Position numbers and translations under genes: made by a program. Source: Arenibaculum pallidiluteum (GTDB lineage: Bacteria > Pseudomonadota > Alphaproteobacteria > Azospirillales > Azospirillaceae). Taken from it: a DNA stretch of 64,000 nucleotides. The DNA is taken from positions 62,001-126,000 of the forward strand of contig NZ_JAFIQU010000010.1 in the NCBI RefSeq assembly GCF_017355985.1, read 5' to 3'. Below, piece after piece: positions 52,252 through 60,420 of the stretch; positions within the stretch are counted from its first letter, which is position 1, and each line of letters opens with the position of its first letter. A model generated the notes under the pieces. The model made no database searches, was not told the origin of the DNA, and saw nothing but the letters and a program-made list of their open reading frames with translations.

Positions 52252-52323
52252 TCAGCGGCGCCCCGGAATCCTCCGAAGACGGTCGTTGAAGCTGAAGAAG
52301 GAGGCGGAATGCGGTGAACGCAT
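52252..52323 (-). CDS. Phenylalanine leader peptide (23 residues)
   Basis: The short frame reads MRSPHSASFFSFNDRLRR followed by IPGRR and a stop. Three of four consecutive codons (9, 10 and 12) are Phe (TTC TTC AGC TTC). AGGGG lies 6 bases upstream of the ATG. The peptide is followed by a perfect hairpin and a PheS-like gene. The segment immediately after the Phe codons (CTTCGGAGG) is complementary to part of the hairpin's 5' arm. Ribosome stalling at the Phe codons when tRNA-Phe is uncharged would free it to block the hairpin. Enteric pheST and pheA operons use the same logic. Confidence 0.72.
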   Translation of the reverse strand: MRSPHSASFFSFNDRLRRIPGRR

Positions 52324-52679
52324 GCGGAACCCCTCGCAAAGACGCCTTGAAGATTTGGCTTCGTCGGCGTTTCGGTCAAGGGAACGAAGGGCGAAGTCAG
52401 GCTCTTGGTCGCCTGGGAATGACGGCAGCGTGTTGCTCTGGGCGGCCCTGGCTGGGTCTGCGAGCGTTCCGAAAGCGTTTTCGCAGGTTGGATGATGCTA
52501 TGCACGACCGCATTGTCGGGATCCGCAGGGACACCGTCGAGATTCTGTGCCGATCGACGGAAGGGGCCTACATCAGTCTGGCCCGGGCAGGGCGGGAAGG
52601 GGAGACGTCTGGAGCGGACGCGGAATCTCGTGCCTGGCGATGCGAAGGCGCCTCATGTCATCCGACGTGAACAGCCGGG
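52324..52679. other. Gap between SARP gene and Phe leader
   Basis: No convincing gene is present. The part next to the leader should hold its minus-strand promoter, but I cannot identify -35/-10 boxes with confidence. Confidence 0.4.
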
Positions 52680-54725
52680 CTAGTCGAGGCCGCAACGCCC
52701 GGGAGCGGATCTGAACAGGGCCTCCACCTCCGGCGGGAAGCGAAACGCCGCCAGGAAATCGTCTATCCGATAGGCCGGGACGCTCCTCCGGATGGCGCGT
52801 CCGAAGGCCTGCGCCTCCTCGATGCGGCCGGCGAGGGCAAGGCAATTTGCGGCGATGGCGAGGATGTGGACGTGGGCATTGGGGCGCCCGGCCGCCTTCA
52901 GCGCCCAATCCGCGGCTTCGTCGAATTGCCCGAGGCGGACATGGGCCATCGCCCGCGAACCGAACATCCCGAACAGGAGCGGGTCGAAGGGGCTCAGGCG
53001 CCGCGAAAGGTCGGAAGCCTGGATCGCGGTCCGGGGATCGCCGGACTGCGAGTGCACGAAGGCGAGCGTGTAGTGGCCCAGGGCGAAGTTCGGGCTGAGC
53101 TCGACCGCGGTCTCCAGCTCCGCGACCGACTGGTCCTGCCGGCCGCGCAGCCAGAGCGCGCGCCCCATGGCCCAATGGGCCGCGGGATCGCGATCGTCGG
53201 CCATCATGCTCTGTCCAGCGGCTGCGAAGGCCCTGTCGATCTCCCGGTCCCGCTCCCCCCAGTCCAGGAAGGCGCTCTGGAAGTGGGTGAAGGAAAGGCC
53301 GGCATGAGCCCGTGCGAAGGTGCGGTCGAGGCGGACTGCCAGGCCGAAGAAGTGCTGCGCGAGCTCGTTGTCCAGGCGGTTGAACCGGTAGGCGTGCCAG
53401 AGGCCGCGGTGATAGGCCTCCCAGGCGTCCAGGGAGTCGGGAGGCTTCAGGATCGCCCGGTTCCGCTCGGCGGTCTCGATCTCGCCGGCGACCGAGGCCA
53501 CGATCCTGTCGCCGATATCGTCAAGGATGAGAAGCGAGTCCTGGGTCAGCCCTTCGAAAACCTCGGCCCAGACGATCCGGGAGGTCGCCGTCTCGGTGAG
53601 CTCGATGCCGATGGAAGCGCGCTCGCCCTGGCAGCGCAGCCAGCCGCTCGCGACATAATCCACCTTGAGGAGCCGGCCCGCTTCTTCCGGAGCGACGCCT
53701 CTCTCGTCGAGCGCGAAGACCGAGCCGCGCGCAATGACGCAGACGCTGCGCAGCCTGGCAAGCCTGGTGATGACGTCGTGGACGAGTCCGTCGGCCAGGC
53801 CGCCCCGGATCCCGCCAGCCGTCCGGTCCAGGAACGGCATCACTGCGACGGATGCCCGACGGGTCGGAGCGCCGGCGCCTTCGGCTTGCGGGCTCGCCTC
53901 GCGCGTGGGCACGGCCGCCGCGCGGTGCCCGCAGTCCCGGCTCCGGGCCGACCGCCAAGCTGCGCGGAGGGCAGCGGCGGGAATGCCCTCGGCGTCGAAG
54001 TGACGGGCCGTTGCCGCCACGTGTTCCTCGCCCTCCCGGATCCTTCCGCGCAGTGCGAGCGCATTCAGGAGCGCCTCGTGCACGCGCATGTCGAAAGGCG
54101 CCAGCTGCAGCCACCTGTCCAGGCAGCCGAGCGCCTCGTCGGAGCCTTGCGGCAGGCATGCGACGAGGCGCTCTAGGATGGATGCGTGGCAGGCCCGCAG
54201 CCGCCGCCGCTGCGCAGCGAGCCAGGTCTCGAAGGCCGGGCTGCGGTCGATCTCGAGCCCCTCCAGGAAATCGCCCGCGAACAGCCGGGCGAGCGTGCGC
54301 AGACGCGTCGCTCCAAGCGTTTCGAGGCCCGCGCGCGCGGCCGCGTCGACCTCGAGCACGTCGACGAAGCAGCCGGAGAGGTCGAGCCTCACCGTGTCGC
54401 CACTGGTCTCGACCCTTTCGCGGTCCGGTCCGTTCAGGACGCTCCTGAGCTTGCTGAGGCACCACCGCAGCTCGCCTCGTGGGTCGTTAGGGATCTCCCA
54501 GAGCAGTTCGCAAAGGTGGCTGCGGCTGACGGGGCCCTGGCTCAGCCCCAGATAGGCGATCAGGGCACGCACCTTGCGTGATGCCGGGAGCGCCACGGGA
54601 ACGCCGTCCCGGCCGAGCGCGAGAGGACCGAGAAGCCGCAGATCCAGGCCACCCGTCCCGGCGCGCCGGGCAGGCCGTTCGGTTTCCACGGCCGTTTCCA
54701 CGTCCTGCCCCACGCTCTCCTCCAT
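52680..54725 (-). CDS. SARP/BTAD-type regulator with TPR-like C-terminus
   Basis: The 681-residue protein starts with an OmpR-like winged helix of the SARP type (DLRLLGPLALGRDGVPVALP, then SRSHLCELLWEIPNDPRGEL). A bacterial transcriptional activation domain follows (ALGCLDRWLQLAPFDMRVHE). A middle segment (SVAVMPFLDRTAGGIRGGLADG) resembles the adenylate-cyclase-associated TolB-like domain found in such regulators. The C-terminal third is made of TPR-like helices (AHWAMGRALWLRGRQDQSVAELETAVELSPN, read in parts). It is divergent from a methyltransferase gene, its most likely target. The signal is unknown. Confidence 0.88.
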   Translation of the reverse strand: MEESVGQDVETAVETERPARRAGTGGLDLRLLGPLALGRDGVPVALPASRKVRALIAYLGLSQGPVSRSHLCELLWEIPNDPRGELRWCLSKLRSVLNGPDRERVETSGDTVRLDLSGCFVDVLEVDAAARAGLETLGATRLRTLARLFAGDFLEGLEIDRSPAFETWLAAQRRRLRACHASILERLVACLPQGSDEALGCLDRWLQLAPFDMRVHEALLNALALRGRIREGEEHVAATARHFDAEGIPAAALRAAWRSARSRDCGHRAAAVPTREASPQAEGAGAPTRRASVAVMPFLDRTAGGIRGGLADGLVHDVITRLARLRSVCVIARGSVFALDERGVAPEEAGRLLKVDYVASGWLRCQGERASIGIELTETATSRIVWAEVFEGLTQDSLLILDDIGDRIVASVAGEIETAERNRAILKPPDSLDAWEAYHRGLWHAYRFNRLDNELAQHFFGLAVRLDRTFARAHAGLSFTHFQSAFLDWGERDREIDRAFAAAGQSMMADDRDPAAHWAMGRALWLRGRQDQSVAELETAVELSPNFALGHYTLAFVHSQSGDPRTAIQASDLSRRLSPFDPLLFGMFGSRAMAHVRLGQFDEAADWALKAAGRPNAHVHILAIAANCLALAGRIEEAQAFGRAIRRSVPAYRIDDFLAAFRFPPEVEALFRSAPGRCGLD

Positions 54726-54843
54726 GCCCCGCCGCTATCGTCGGAAACATGCGGTGCGCGTCCGGCGGATCCGGACCTCCCGCACAGATCGTAGGGGCAG
54801 AGCCCCTCGCAAGCCATCGTTCAAGCGGAGAAGGAAGGCAGAA

Positions 54844-55704
54844 ATGGACGCAGGTCTCACCAGCCAACGGCCCGGCGGCGTCGCGGCGTCGATCGACCCC
54901 GGGCCCGATCTTGTCGCCGTGAAGGCCCGCCAGCACGGCGCCTGGGCCTCGGGTGACTACGCTGTCGTCGGCACGACGCTGCAGATCGTGGGGGAAACAC
55001 TGTGCGAGGCCCTTGATCTGCGCGCGGGCCAGCGGGTGCTCGACGTCGCGGCGGGAAACGGCAACGCCTCCCTTGCGGCGGCACGGCGGTGGTGCGAGGT
55101 CGTGTCGACGGACTACGTGCCGGAGCTGCTCGAGCGGGGCCGCGCGCGCGCCGCCGCCGAGCGGCTGAGGATCGAGTTCCGCGAGGCGGACGCCGAGGAG
55201 CTTCCTTTCGCGGATGGCGCCTTCGATGCCGTCGTCTCGACCTTCGGCGTGATGTTCACGCCCGACCAGCCGCGTGCTGCCGGCGAGCTGACCCGCGTGT
55301 GCCGGTCAGGGGGGAGGATTGGGCTCGCGAACTGGACGCCGGAGGGGTTCATCGGCCAACTCTTCAAGACGATCGGAAGGCACATGCCGCCCCCGGCGGG
55401 GGTGAAGTCGCCGGCTCTGTGGGGGACCCGCGAGCACATTTCCGATCTGTTCGGCGCCCGGGCCGCCATGATCCGGACGGGATCCCGCGAGTTCGTGTTC
55501 CGCTATCGCAGCCCCGAGCACATGCTCGACGTCTTCAGGAGCTACTACGGGCCGGTGCTCAAGACCTTCGCTGCCCTCGACCCGGCGGCGCAGGCTGCCC
55601 TCTTCGGTGATCTCGTGGCATTGATCGACCGCTACAACCGCTCGGGCGACGGCACGGTGGTCGTGCCGAGCGAGTATCTCGAGATCGTCGTCGAGCTGCG
55701 GTGA
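54844..55704 (+). CDS. SAM-dependent methyltransferase (class I)
   Basis: The 286-residue protein has the class I SAM motifs: VLDVAAGNGNASLAAA (motif I), DYVPELLERGRARA (motif II region) and FADGAFDAVVSTFGVMF (post I and IV). It falls in the UbiE/Methyltransf_11 group. The C-terminal part, with WGTREHISDLFG and FRSYYGPVLKTF, is shared by uncharacterised enzymes often encoded beside SARP-type regulators. AAGGAAGG precedes the ATG. It is divergent from the SARP gene with 118 bases between, and probably regulated by it. Confidence 0.88.
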   Translation: MDAGLTSQRPGGVAASIDPGPDLVAVKARQHGAWASGDYAVVGTTLQIVGETLCEALDLRAGQRVLDVAAGNGNASLAAARRWCEVVSTDYVPELLERGRARAAAERLRIEFREADAEELPFADGAFDAVVSTFGVMFTPDQPRAAGELTRVCRSGGRIGLANWTPEGFIGQLFKTIGRHMPPPAGVKSPALWGTREHISDLFGARAAMIRTGSREFVFRYRSPEHMLDVFRSYYGPVLKTFAALDPAAQAALFGDLVALIDRYNRSGDGTVVVPSEYLEIVVELR

Positions 55705-56025
55705 CGCCCTGCATGGCGATCCCAGAGCGCTGAGCCGAATGGGCGCTCAAGCACCCGATCGATCGTTCCGCATGAGCGCCAGCGCGATGTCGCTGGCGCT
55801 CGGCACCCCGACGCTGCCCGCCGTCCGCCGGCCGCTCCAATCGCAGCGCCCCTGTCCCGAGGCTATGTCGTAGGGACGATTGGACTGCAAAGGATGCGGG
55901 CATAGGCTGGAAACATAATCTCTGATTGAGCGGCCTGGGTCGGGGAAGATCTCTGCATCGGGGGAGCAGGCATCATCGGTCCGTTCAGTCGGCGGCGGTG
56001 AACCACGAACCGGGTTGGACGAGCC
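55705..56025. other. Intergenic region with a hairpin
   Basis: No gene recognised. A perfect 11-bp hairpin (GAGCGCCAGCG / CGCTGGCGCTC, 55774-55801, 6-base loop) lies 70 bases after the methyltransferase stop. No T run follows, so it is only a possible terminator. The later part, with an AT-richer patch near 55910, may hold the protease promoter. Confidence 0.45.
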
Positions 56026-57396
56026 ATGGCACGCGGCAGATCGAGGCGCTCCGAGGGCAATCCCGGCCAGGAAACGGCAGCGTCTCCGCCGCCTCTGATC
56101 CCGGGCACGCTGATCACCTTCAGGCCCGACGCAGTGGAGGCCGCTGTCGCGCGCCTGCAGGACGCCGCCGGCGTCAGGAACGTCGCCTTCGCCGCCGATT
56201 TTGCCGGTGGAGCGGTCGATCTCGCCCAGACGCGCCAGGCGGGCATGACCGTCTTCAACAGCCTGGGCGTTGCCGTCGCAGATCTCGACACCGACCAGGA
56301 ATCCGCCGTGGCGGCGGTGGTGACGCAGGACGGCGCCATCGCGACGGTGGAACCCGAACCCGTGTTCTTTGCGTTCGCCGGCAATCTGCCGGCCGACGTC
56401 GTCGCCTATCTGCAGGGCTACAGGGATGCCGTGAACCATCTCTGCGACGGTCTGGTCGGACCCCTGCGCTCCGACCTGGGAGCGGCTGCGGCCGACATGT
56501 TCCAGGACACCAACGAGGCGACGTGGGGCCTGATCGCGAGCAGGGCTCTCGAATCCAGAAGCAGCGGCCGCGGCGTTCGCGTGGCAGTCCTCGACACGGG
56601 ATTGGACCTCGACCATCCGGACTTTCGCGGACGCCAGATCGTCGGGCAGTCATTCATCCCCGGCCAGCAGGTCCAGGATGACAACGGCCACGGCACGCAC
56701 TGCATCGGAACCGCATGCGGCGCACGGAGCCCTGCCAAGGGGCCGCGTTACGGGATCGCGCATGAGGCGGAGATCTACGTCGGCAAAGTCCTGTCCGACC
56801 AGGGCTCGAGCCTCGGCCGCTCGACCCTTGCCGGCATCGAGTGGGCGATCACGAATGGCTGCCATATCGTCTCGATGTCGCTCGGCGGTCGCGTAGAGCC
56901 GGGCCAGAGCTTTCTCAACGCCTTCGAGACCCCCGCTCGCGAGGCGATGCGGCGCAACACGCTGATCATTGCCGCCGCCGGCAATGACAGCGATCGGAGC
57001 CAGAACATCATCCGGCCCGTCGGCAGCCCGGCGAACTGCCCGTCGATCATGGCCGTCGCGGCGGTCGATCGGGGCCTGAGACCCGCCAATTTCTCGAACG
57101 GATCGGTCAATGCCGACGGGCGGGTCGACATCTCGGGGCCCGGGGTCGCCGTTTACTCGAGCGCGCCGGATCCTGCGCCGACTCCCCAGCCCCCCTTCTT
57201 CCGGCAATGGGCGGCCCAATATGATACGATCGCGGGAACGAGCATGGCCACGCCGCATGTGGCAGGCATCGCGGCCCTGCTGAGGCAGGAGAACCCGAGC
57301 CTCACCGCAGCGGAGCTGTGGCGTCTGCTGACCTCGCGCGCGCGTCCACTGTCCCAGCCGGTCCGCGATGTCGGCGCCGGGCTGGTGCAGGCGTAG
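56026..57396 (+). CDS. S8 family serine protease (subtilase)
   Basis: The 456-residue protease has a complete catalytic set: Asp190 in VAVLDTGLDLDHPDF, His222 in DDNGHGTHCIGT, the oxyanion Asn320 in AAAGND and Ser406 in GTSMATPHVAG. Residues 25-118 look like a propeptide-type alpha/beta domain (TLITFRPDAVEAAVARLQ to IATVEPEPVFF). There is no signal peptide, so it is cytoplasmic or exported by another route. A small I9-like protein gene follows 74 bases downstream. Confidence 0.92.
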   Translation: MARGRSRRSEGNPGQETAASPPPLIPGTLITFRPDAVEAAVARLQDAAGVRNVAFAADFAGGAVDLAQTRQAGMTVFNSLGVAVADLDTDQESAVAAVVTQDGAIATVEPEPVFFAFAGNLPADVVAYLQGYRDAVNHLCDGLVGPLRSDLGAAAADMFQDTNEATWGLIASRALESRSSGRGVRVAVLDTGLDLDHPDFRGRQIVGQSFIPGQQVQDDNGHGTHCIGTACGARSPAKGPRYGIAHEAEIYVGKVLSDQGSSLGRSTLAGIEWAITNGCHIVSMSLGGRVEPGQSFLNAFETPAREAMRRNTLIIAAAGNDSDRSQNIIRPVGSPANCPSIMAVAAVDRGLRPANFSNGSVNADGRVDISGPGVAVYSSAPDPAPTPQPPFFRQWAAQYDTIAGTSMATPHVAGIAALLRQENPSLTAAELWRLLTSRARPLSQPVRDVGAGLVQA

Positions 57397-57470
57397 CTCG
57401 GAGAGAATGGACCGAACCAAAATGCGGTGGGCTTGGTTCCAAGGTCGGTCAGGCTCGGATGAGGGATGAC

Positions 57471-57713
57471 ATGTCTTCGAAGAGCGGGCAGGCGGAGCCG
57501 CCCTTGAATGTGCTGATCACGGTCGAGGATCAGTTCTGCGACCAGATCGAGACGGTCGCCCGGAACCTGAAGTCGGCAGGCATGACCGTGGCCGAGGTCT
57601 TCCCGCTGTCCCGCGTCATCGCGGGGGAGGTGGCGACGGAGAACCTCGGCAAGGTGCGGGCGGTCGAGGGCATCGCCTCGGTCGAGGAGGAAACGACCTT
57701 CCGGGCCGTTTAG
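57471..57713 (+). CDS. Small protein resembling a stand-alone I9 protease propeptide/inhibitor
   Basis: The 80-residue protein reads PPLNVLITVEDQFCDQIETV, then RNLKSAGMTVAEVFPLSRVI, AGEVATENLGKVRAVEGIAS and VEEETTFRAV. The order beta-alpha-beta-G-x-beta-alpha-x-x-GI-x-VEE matches inhibitor I9 domains, which fold subtilases and then inhibit them. It follows the S8 protease gene, which supports this role. The ATG at 57471 follows GAGGG; 57459 is an alternative. The assignment is by fold pattern and context, not strong motif identity. Confidence 0.6.
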   Translation: MSSKSGQAEPPLNVLITVEDQFCDQIETVARNLKSAGMTVAEVFPLSRVIAGEVATENLGKVRAVEGIASVEEETTFRAV

Positions 57714-57818
57714 CGGCGGATCTCAGATCCCGGGCTGACCCAAGCGGTTCGCCGGGAGGGACGGAAGGACCCCGAAGGACGGGAAATCTCCGTCCTCCGG
57801 GATGAAGTCGATCTCCGG

Positions 57819-58550
57819 TCAGCGACCTGCGTTCCGGCGGCGCAGCCCCGCGATCCCCGCAAGCGCGACTCCGAGCAGGCCGGCGGTCGCCGGCTCCGGG
57901 ACCTGACCGGGCGGCTCCGAGGGGACGGCCTGGGTCGAGAAGGCGAAGTCCCCGCGGCCGGGGGACGTGCCGGTGAAGCTCCAGCCATAGCCGTCGTCGA
58001 CTCGGGCGAAGCCTTCACCGCCGGCGTAGGTCCCCGACCTTTGCTGCGACCACAGGAACGTCGTGGTGCCGAACCCTTCGACCAGGATCGAATAGGTCAC
58101 GCCGCTCAGGATCTCGACCGGATTTGGCAGCATCAGCAGCGTGGTGAAGGATGCTATCTGGCCCTGCGTAGGATCGATATCCGCCAGATCCGCGGCGGAC
58201 AGGGTCAGGCTGGCGAGAATCTGCCCGCCGGCAGGGGGGATGTCCGGAGAGCCCGGAGTCTGGGTGTAGGAATAGCCGGTCCCATAGGAGGCCGGGCCGT
58301 ATTCCGTGTCACGGATCTCGATCCTCACCGTCCCGTCGGTGCCCGTTCCGGCCTGCCGGCCGAGCCGCAGCGAGAGCCCGGTCAGCGTCCCGTCGACGCC
58401 GCTGGTGAAGCTCTGGGCGAGCTGGTGCCATTGCACCGTCTCGCCGAACCGGTAGCTGCTGTCCGCTTCGAGCTGCTGCTGGTCAATGATCGCGGCCTGC
58501 GCGCCGGATGCGGCGAGGGTCGCGAGCATGAAGGCAATGGGCGCTTTCAT
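57819..58550 (-). CDS. PEP-CTERM sorting domain protein
   Basis: The 243-residue exported protein has an N-terminal signal peptide (MKAPIAFMLATLAASGAQAA). A beta-sandwich-like domain follows (AQSFTSGVDGTLTGLSLRLG, then VRIEIRDTEYG). The C-terminal tripartite sorting signal is VPEPATAGLLGVALAGIAGL followed by RRR. PEP-CTERM proteins are processed by exosortase and usually linked to exopolysaccharide. GGGAG lies 8 bases before the ATG at 58550. No exosortase gene is in the window. Confidence 0.88.
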   Translation of the reverse strand: MKAPIAFMLATLAASGAQAAIIDQQQLEADSSYRFGETVQWHQLAQSFTSGVDGTLTGLSLRLGRQAGTGTDGTVRIEIRDTEYGPASYGTGYSYTQTPGSPDIPPAGGQILASLTLSAADLADIDPTQGQIASFTTLLMLPNPVEILSGVTYSILVEGFGTTTFLWSQQRSGTYAGGEGFARVDDGYGWSFTGTSPGRGDFAFSTQAVPSEPPGQVPEPATAGLLGVALAGIAGLRRRNAGR

Positions 58551-58763
58551 TCCCTGAACTCCCATGTTGCTGCTTGTGCGCCACGTCGGGGGGCTCCCAT
58601 GCGAGGCGGCGGAGGCAACGCAACAATCGGACCAGCGGCGCGGAACGGCGATGTTCCGGCTCCGGAGGCGTTGCGGCGTAAAACCTGCCGACACCTCCTT
58701 CGAACGAGAAACTCCCTCTCGCGGCGCCCCCGGAGGAGGCCTCGCGCCGGATGCCGGGGCGGG

Positions 58764-60410
58764 TTAGCGCGGCAAGGCCCAGGAGACGGCATGGCTCCTG
58801 CCGTCCCATCCGACCACGTTGAGCCACAGGTGCGGTATCTCGCCGGGGCGCATCTCGGGGACGGGCACGCGGGCCGATGCGGTGTTCGCGCCGCCGACGA
58901 GCGGGGCGAGTTGGGATGGCGGCAGGTCCGGCCCGCTAATACCGAGTCCGGCGGAACGGATCTCCCAATAGCAGCCGTCGCAGAACCGAACGGACCAAGT
59001 GGTCGTCCCTCCAGGCACCGGCGGCCAGGGCGTGCCCGCCCGCACCGTCGTCTGCCAGGGACCGATCGGCGAGGGACCTAGGATGAGGCTGTCCGCTGGC
59101 TGCGGCGCGAAGCTCGGCGCCCAGTGCATGGCATAGGCTGCGGCCGGCACGAGCGTGATCACGACGAGGTTGGGCCATTTCCACCGTCCGAGAAACCTGA
59201 GGCGCCCTCCGCAACGACCGGTGCCCGGTCCAGGGCCGAGAGCGTGCGGATGGACGGCCTGTGTCGTACGCTTGAGGAAGATCACGGCGCCGCTTGCGGT
59301 GGAGAAGCTCATCGCCAGGCCGAAGGCGACCCATACGAGTTTGGACGCGAGGCCGCCGAAGTCACCGAAGTGGAGAGGGTCGGCGGTGTGGACCCAGCGC
59401 TCCACGGTCGGCATCGCCTCGGCGCGATGCACCGCGAGAACCTCGCCCGTGTAGGGATTCAGCTCGACGCCGTTCGTGCGATCGCGGACCAGCCAGGCTG
59501 TCGCCTGACCGCGCAGGAAAAGCGGTTCTTCTGGACGGGCGGGAAACCAGATCTCCCGCAACTCCAGGTCGGGCAGGCCTGCCATGGCGACGTCGACCAG
59601 GGCGTCGAGCGGGCGATGCCGTGGAGGCTCGGGGCCGAGCGCGTCGAGTGCCGCGGCCCCGATGATCGTGCGTGGCGTCTCGAAATCTAGGCCGGTGCGC
59701 GCGAGAAGGCGTTCCCCGAGATACCACAGGCTGGTCATTGCGATCAGGAAGACGAACCAGGCGGACCACAGCCCGACCTGCCGGTGCAGGTCTCCCCAGA
59801 GGACCCGCGACCCGCGCCCCATCCGCGGCATCCTGAGAAGGCCGCGCCAGAACTTCTTGTAGGTCAGCAGGCCGCTGATCAGCGATCCCGTGAGGACGAA
59901 GCCCAGCGCCGTGACGGCGTAGAAGCCCCAGTCTCCGGGCAAGAACAGGTAGTAGTGCAGGGCCCGCACGACCGACGGAAAGGTGATCCAGCCGGACTCG
60001 CCGGTCACCCGGCCGGTCGCGGGATCGACATAGACGATCCGTGTCTCGCCGGCCGGGTTGGTCGTGAGGAACCGGGTCGCAAGATAGGGTTCCTCTCCGA
60101 CCACCGCGAAGTCGATCGTGTGGTCCGGACGCGCCTCACGTACGGCCGCATAGCGGCTGCCCCAGCCGACGGTCCGGTCCGTGGCGCTCGCCCGGACCAT
60201 GGGCTGGAACAGCCATTCGACATCGTCGCTGACCACCGCGACGGTGCCGGTGGCGCAGACGAACAAGGTGAACAGGCAGAGCTTGAGGCCGAGCAGGCTG
60301 TGGATCAGGAAGGGGAGCGGGCGGCGACGCTTCGGGGGGCGCCGCGCGCGCCGGCCGTCGGCCGAGGGCCCCTCGCGGTCGGCGACTGCCTGTCCTGAGA
60401 CGCAGCGCAT
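58764..60410 (-). CDS. PepSY-domain membrane protein, iron uptake associated
   Basis: The 548-residue protein has an N-terminal helix LLGLKLCLFTLFVCATGTVAV and PepSY-TM motifs (VVRALHYYLFLPGDWG, GDLHRQVGLWSAWFVFLIAM). Further helices and conserved His residues follow (WVHTADPLHFGDFGGLASK). This is the PiuB/YqjF-like group, often found after siderophore receptor genes and proposed to reduce or release iron at the inner membrane. It starts 10 bases after the receptor stop. The C-terminal 100 residues form an extra periplasmic-type tail. Confidence 0.85.
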   Translation of the reverse strand: MRCVSGQAVADREGPSADGRRARRPPKRRRPLPFLIHSLLGLKLCLFTLFVCATGTVAVVSDDVEWLFQPMVRASATDRTVGWGSRYAAVREARPDHTIDFAVVGEEPYLATRFLTTNPAGETRIVYVDPATGRVTGESGWITFPSVVRALHYYLFLPGDWGFYAVTALGFVLTGSLISGLLTYKKFWRGLLRMPRMGRGSRVLWGDLHRQVGLWSAWFVFLIAMTSLWYLGERLLARTGLDFETPRTIIGAAALDALGPEPPRHRPLDALVDVAMAGLPDLELREIWFPARPEEPLFLRGQATAWLVRDRTNGVELNPYTGEVLAVHRAEAMPTVERWVHTADPLHFGDFGGLASKLVWVAFGLAMSFSTASGAVIFLKRTTQAVHPHALGPGPGTGRCGGRLRFLGRWKWPNLVVITLVPAAAYAMHWAPSFAPQPADSLILGPSPIGPWQTTVRAGTPWPPVPGGTTTWSVRFCDGCYWEIRSAGLGISGPDLPPSQLAPLVGGANTASARVPVPEMRPGEIPHLWLNVVGWDGRSHAVSWALPR

Positions 60411-60420
60411 CGGGCCCAGG

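Noticed and set aside
52314..52670. Plus-strand frame of about 118 codons upstream of the Phe leader
   Set aside because: Composition is unlike the neighbouring genes, with no ribosome site or family match, and it overlaps the leader peptide on the other strand.
55774..55801. Perfect 11-bp hairpin as an intrinsic terminator
   Set aside because: No T run follows on either strand; it is kept only as a note in the intergenic entry.
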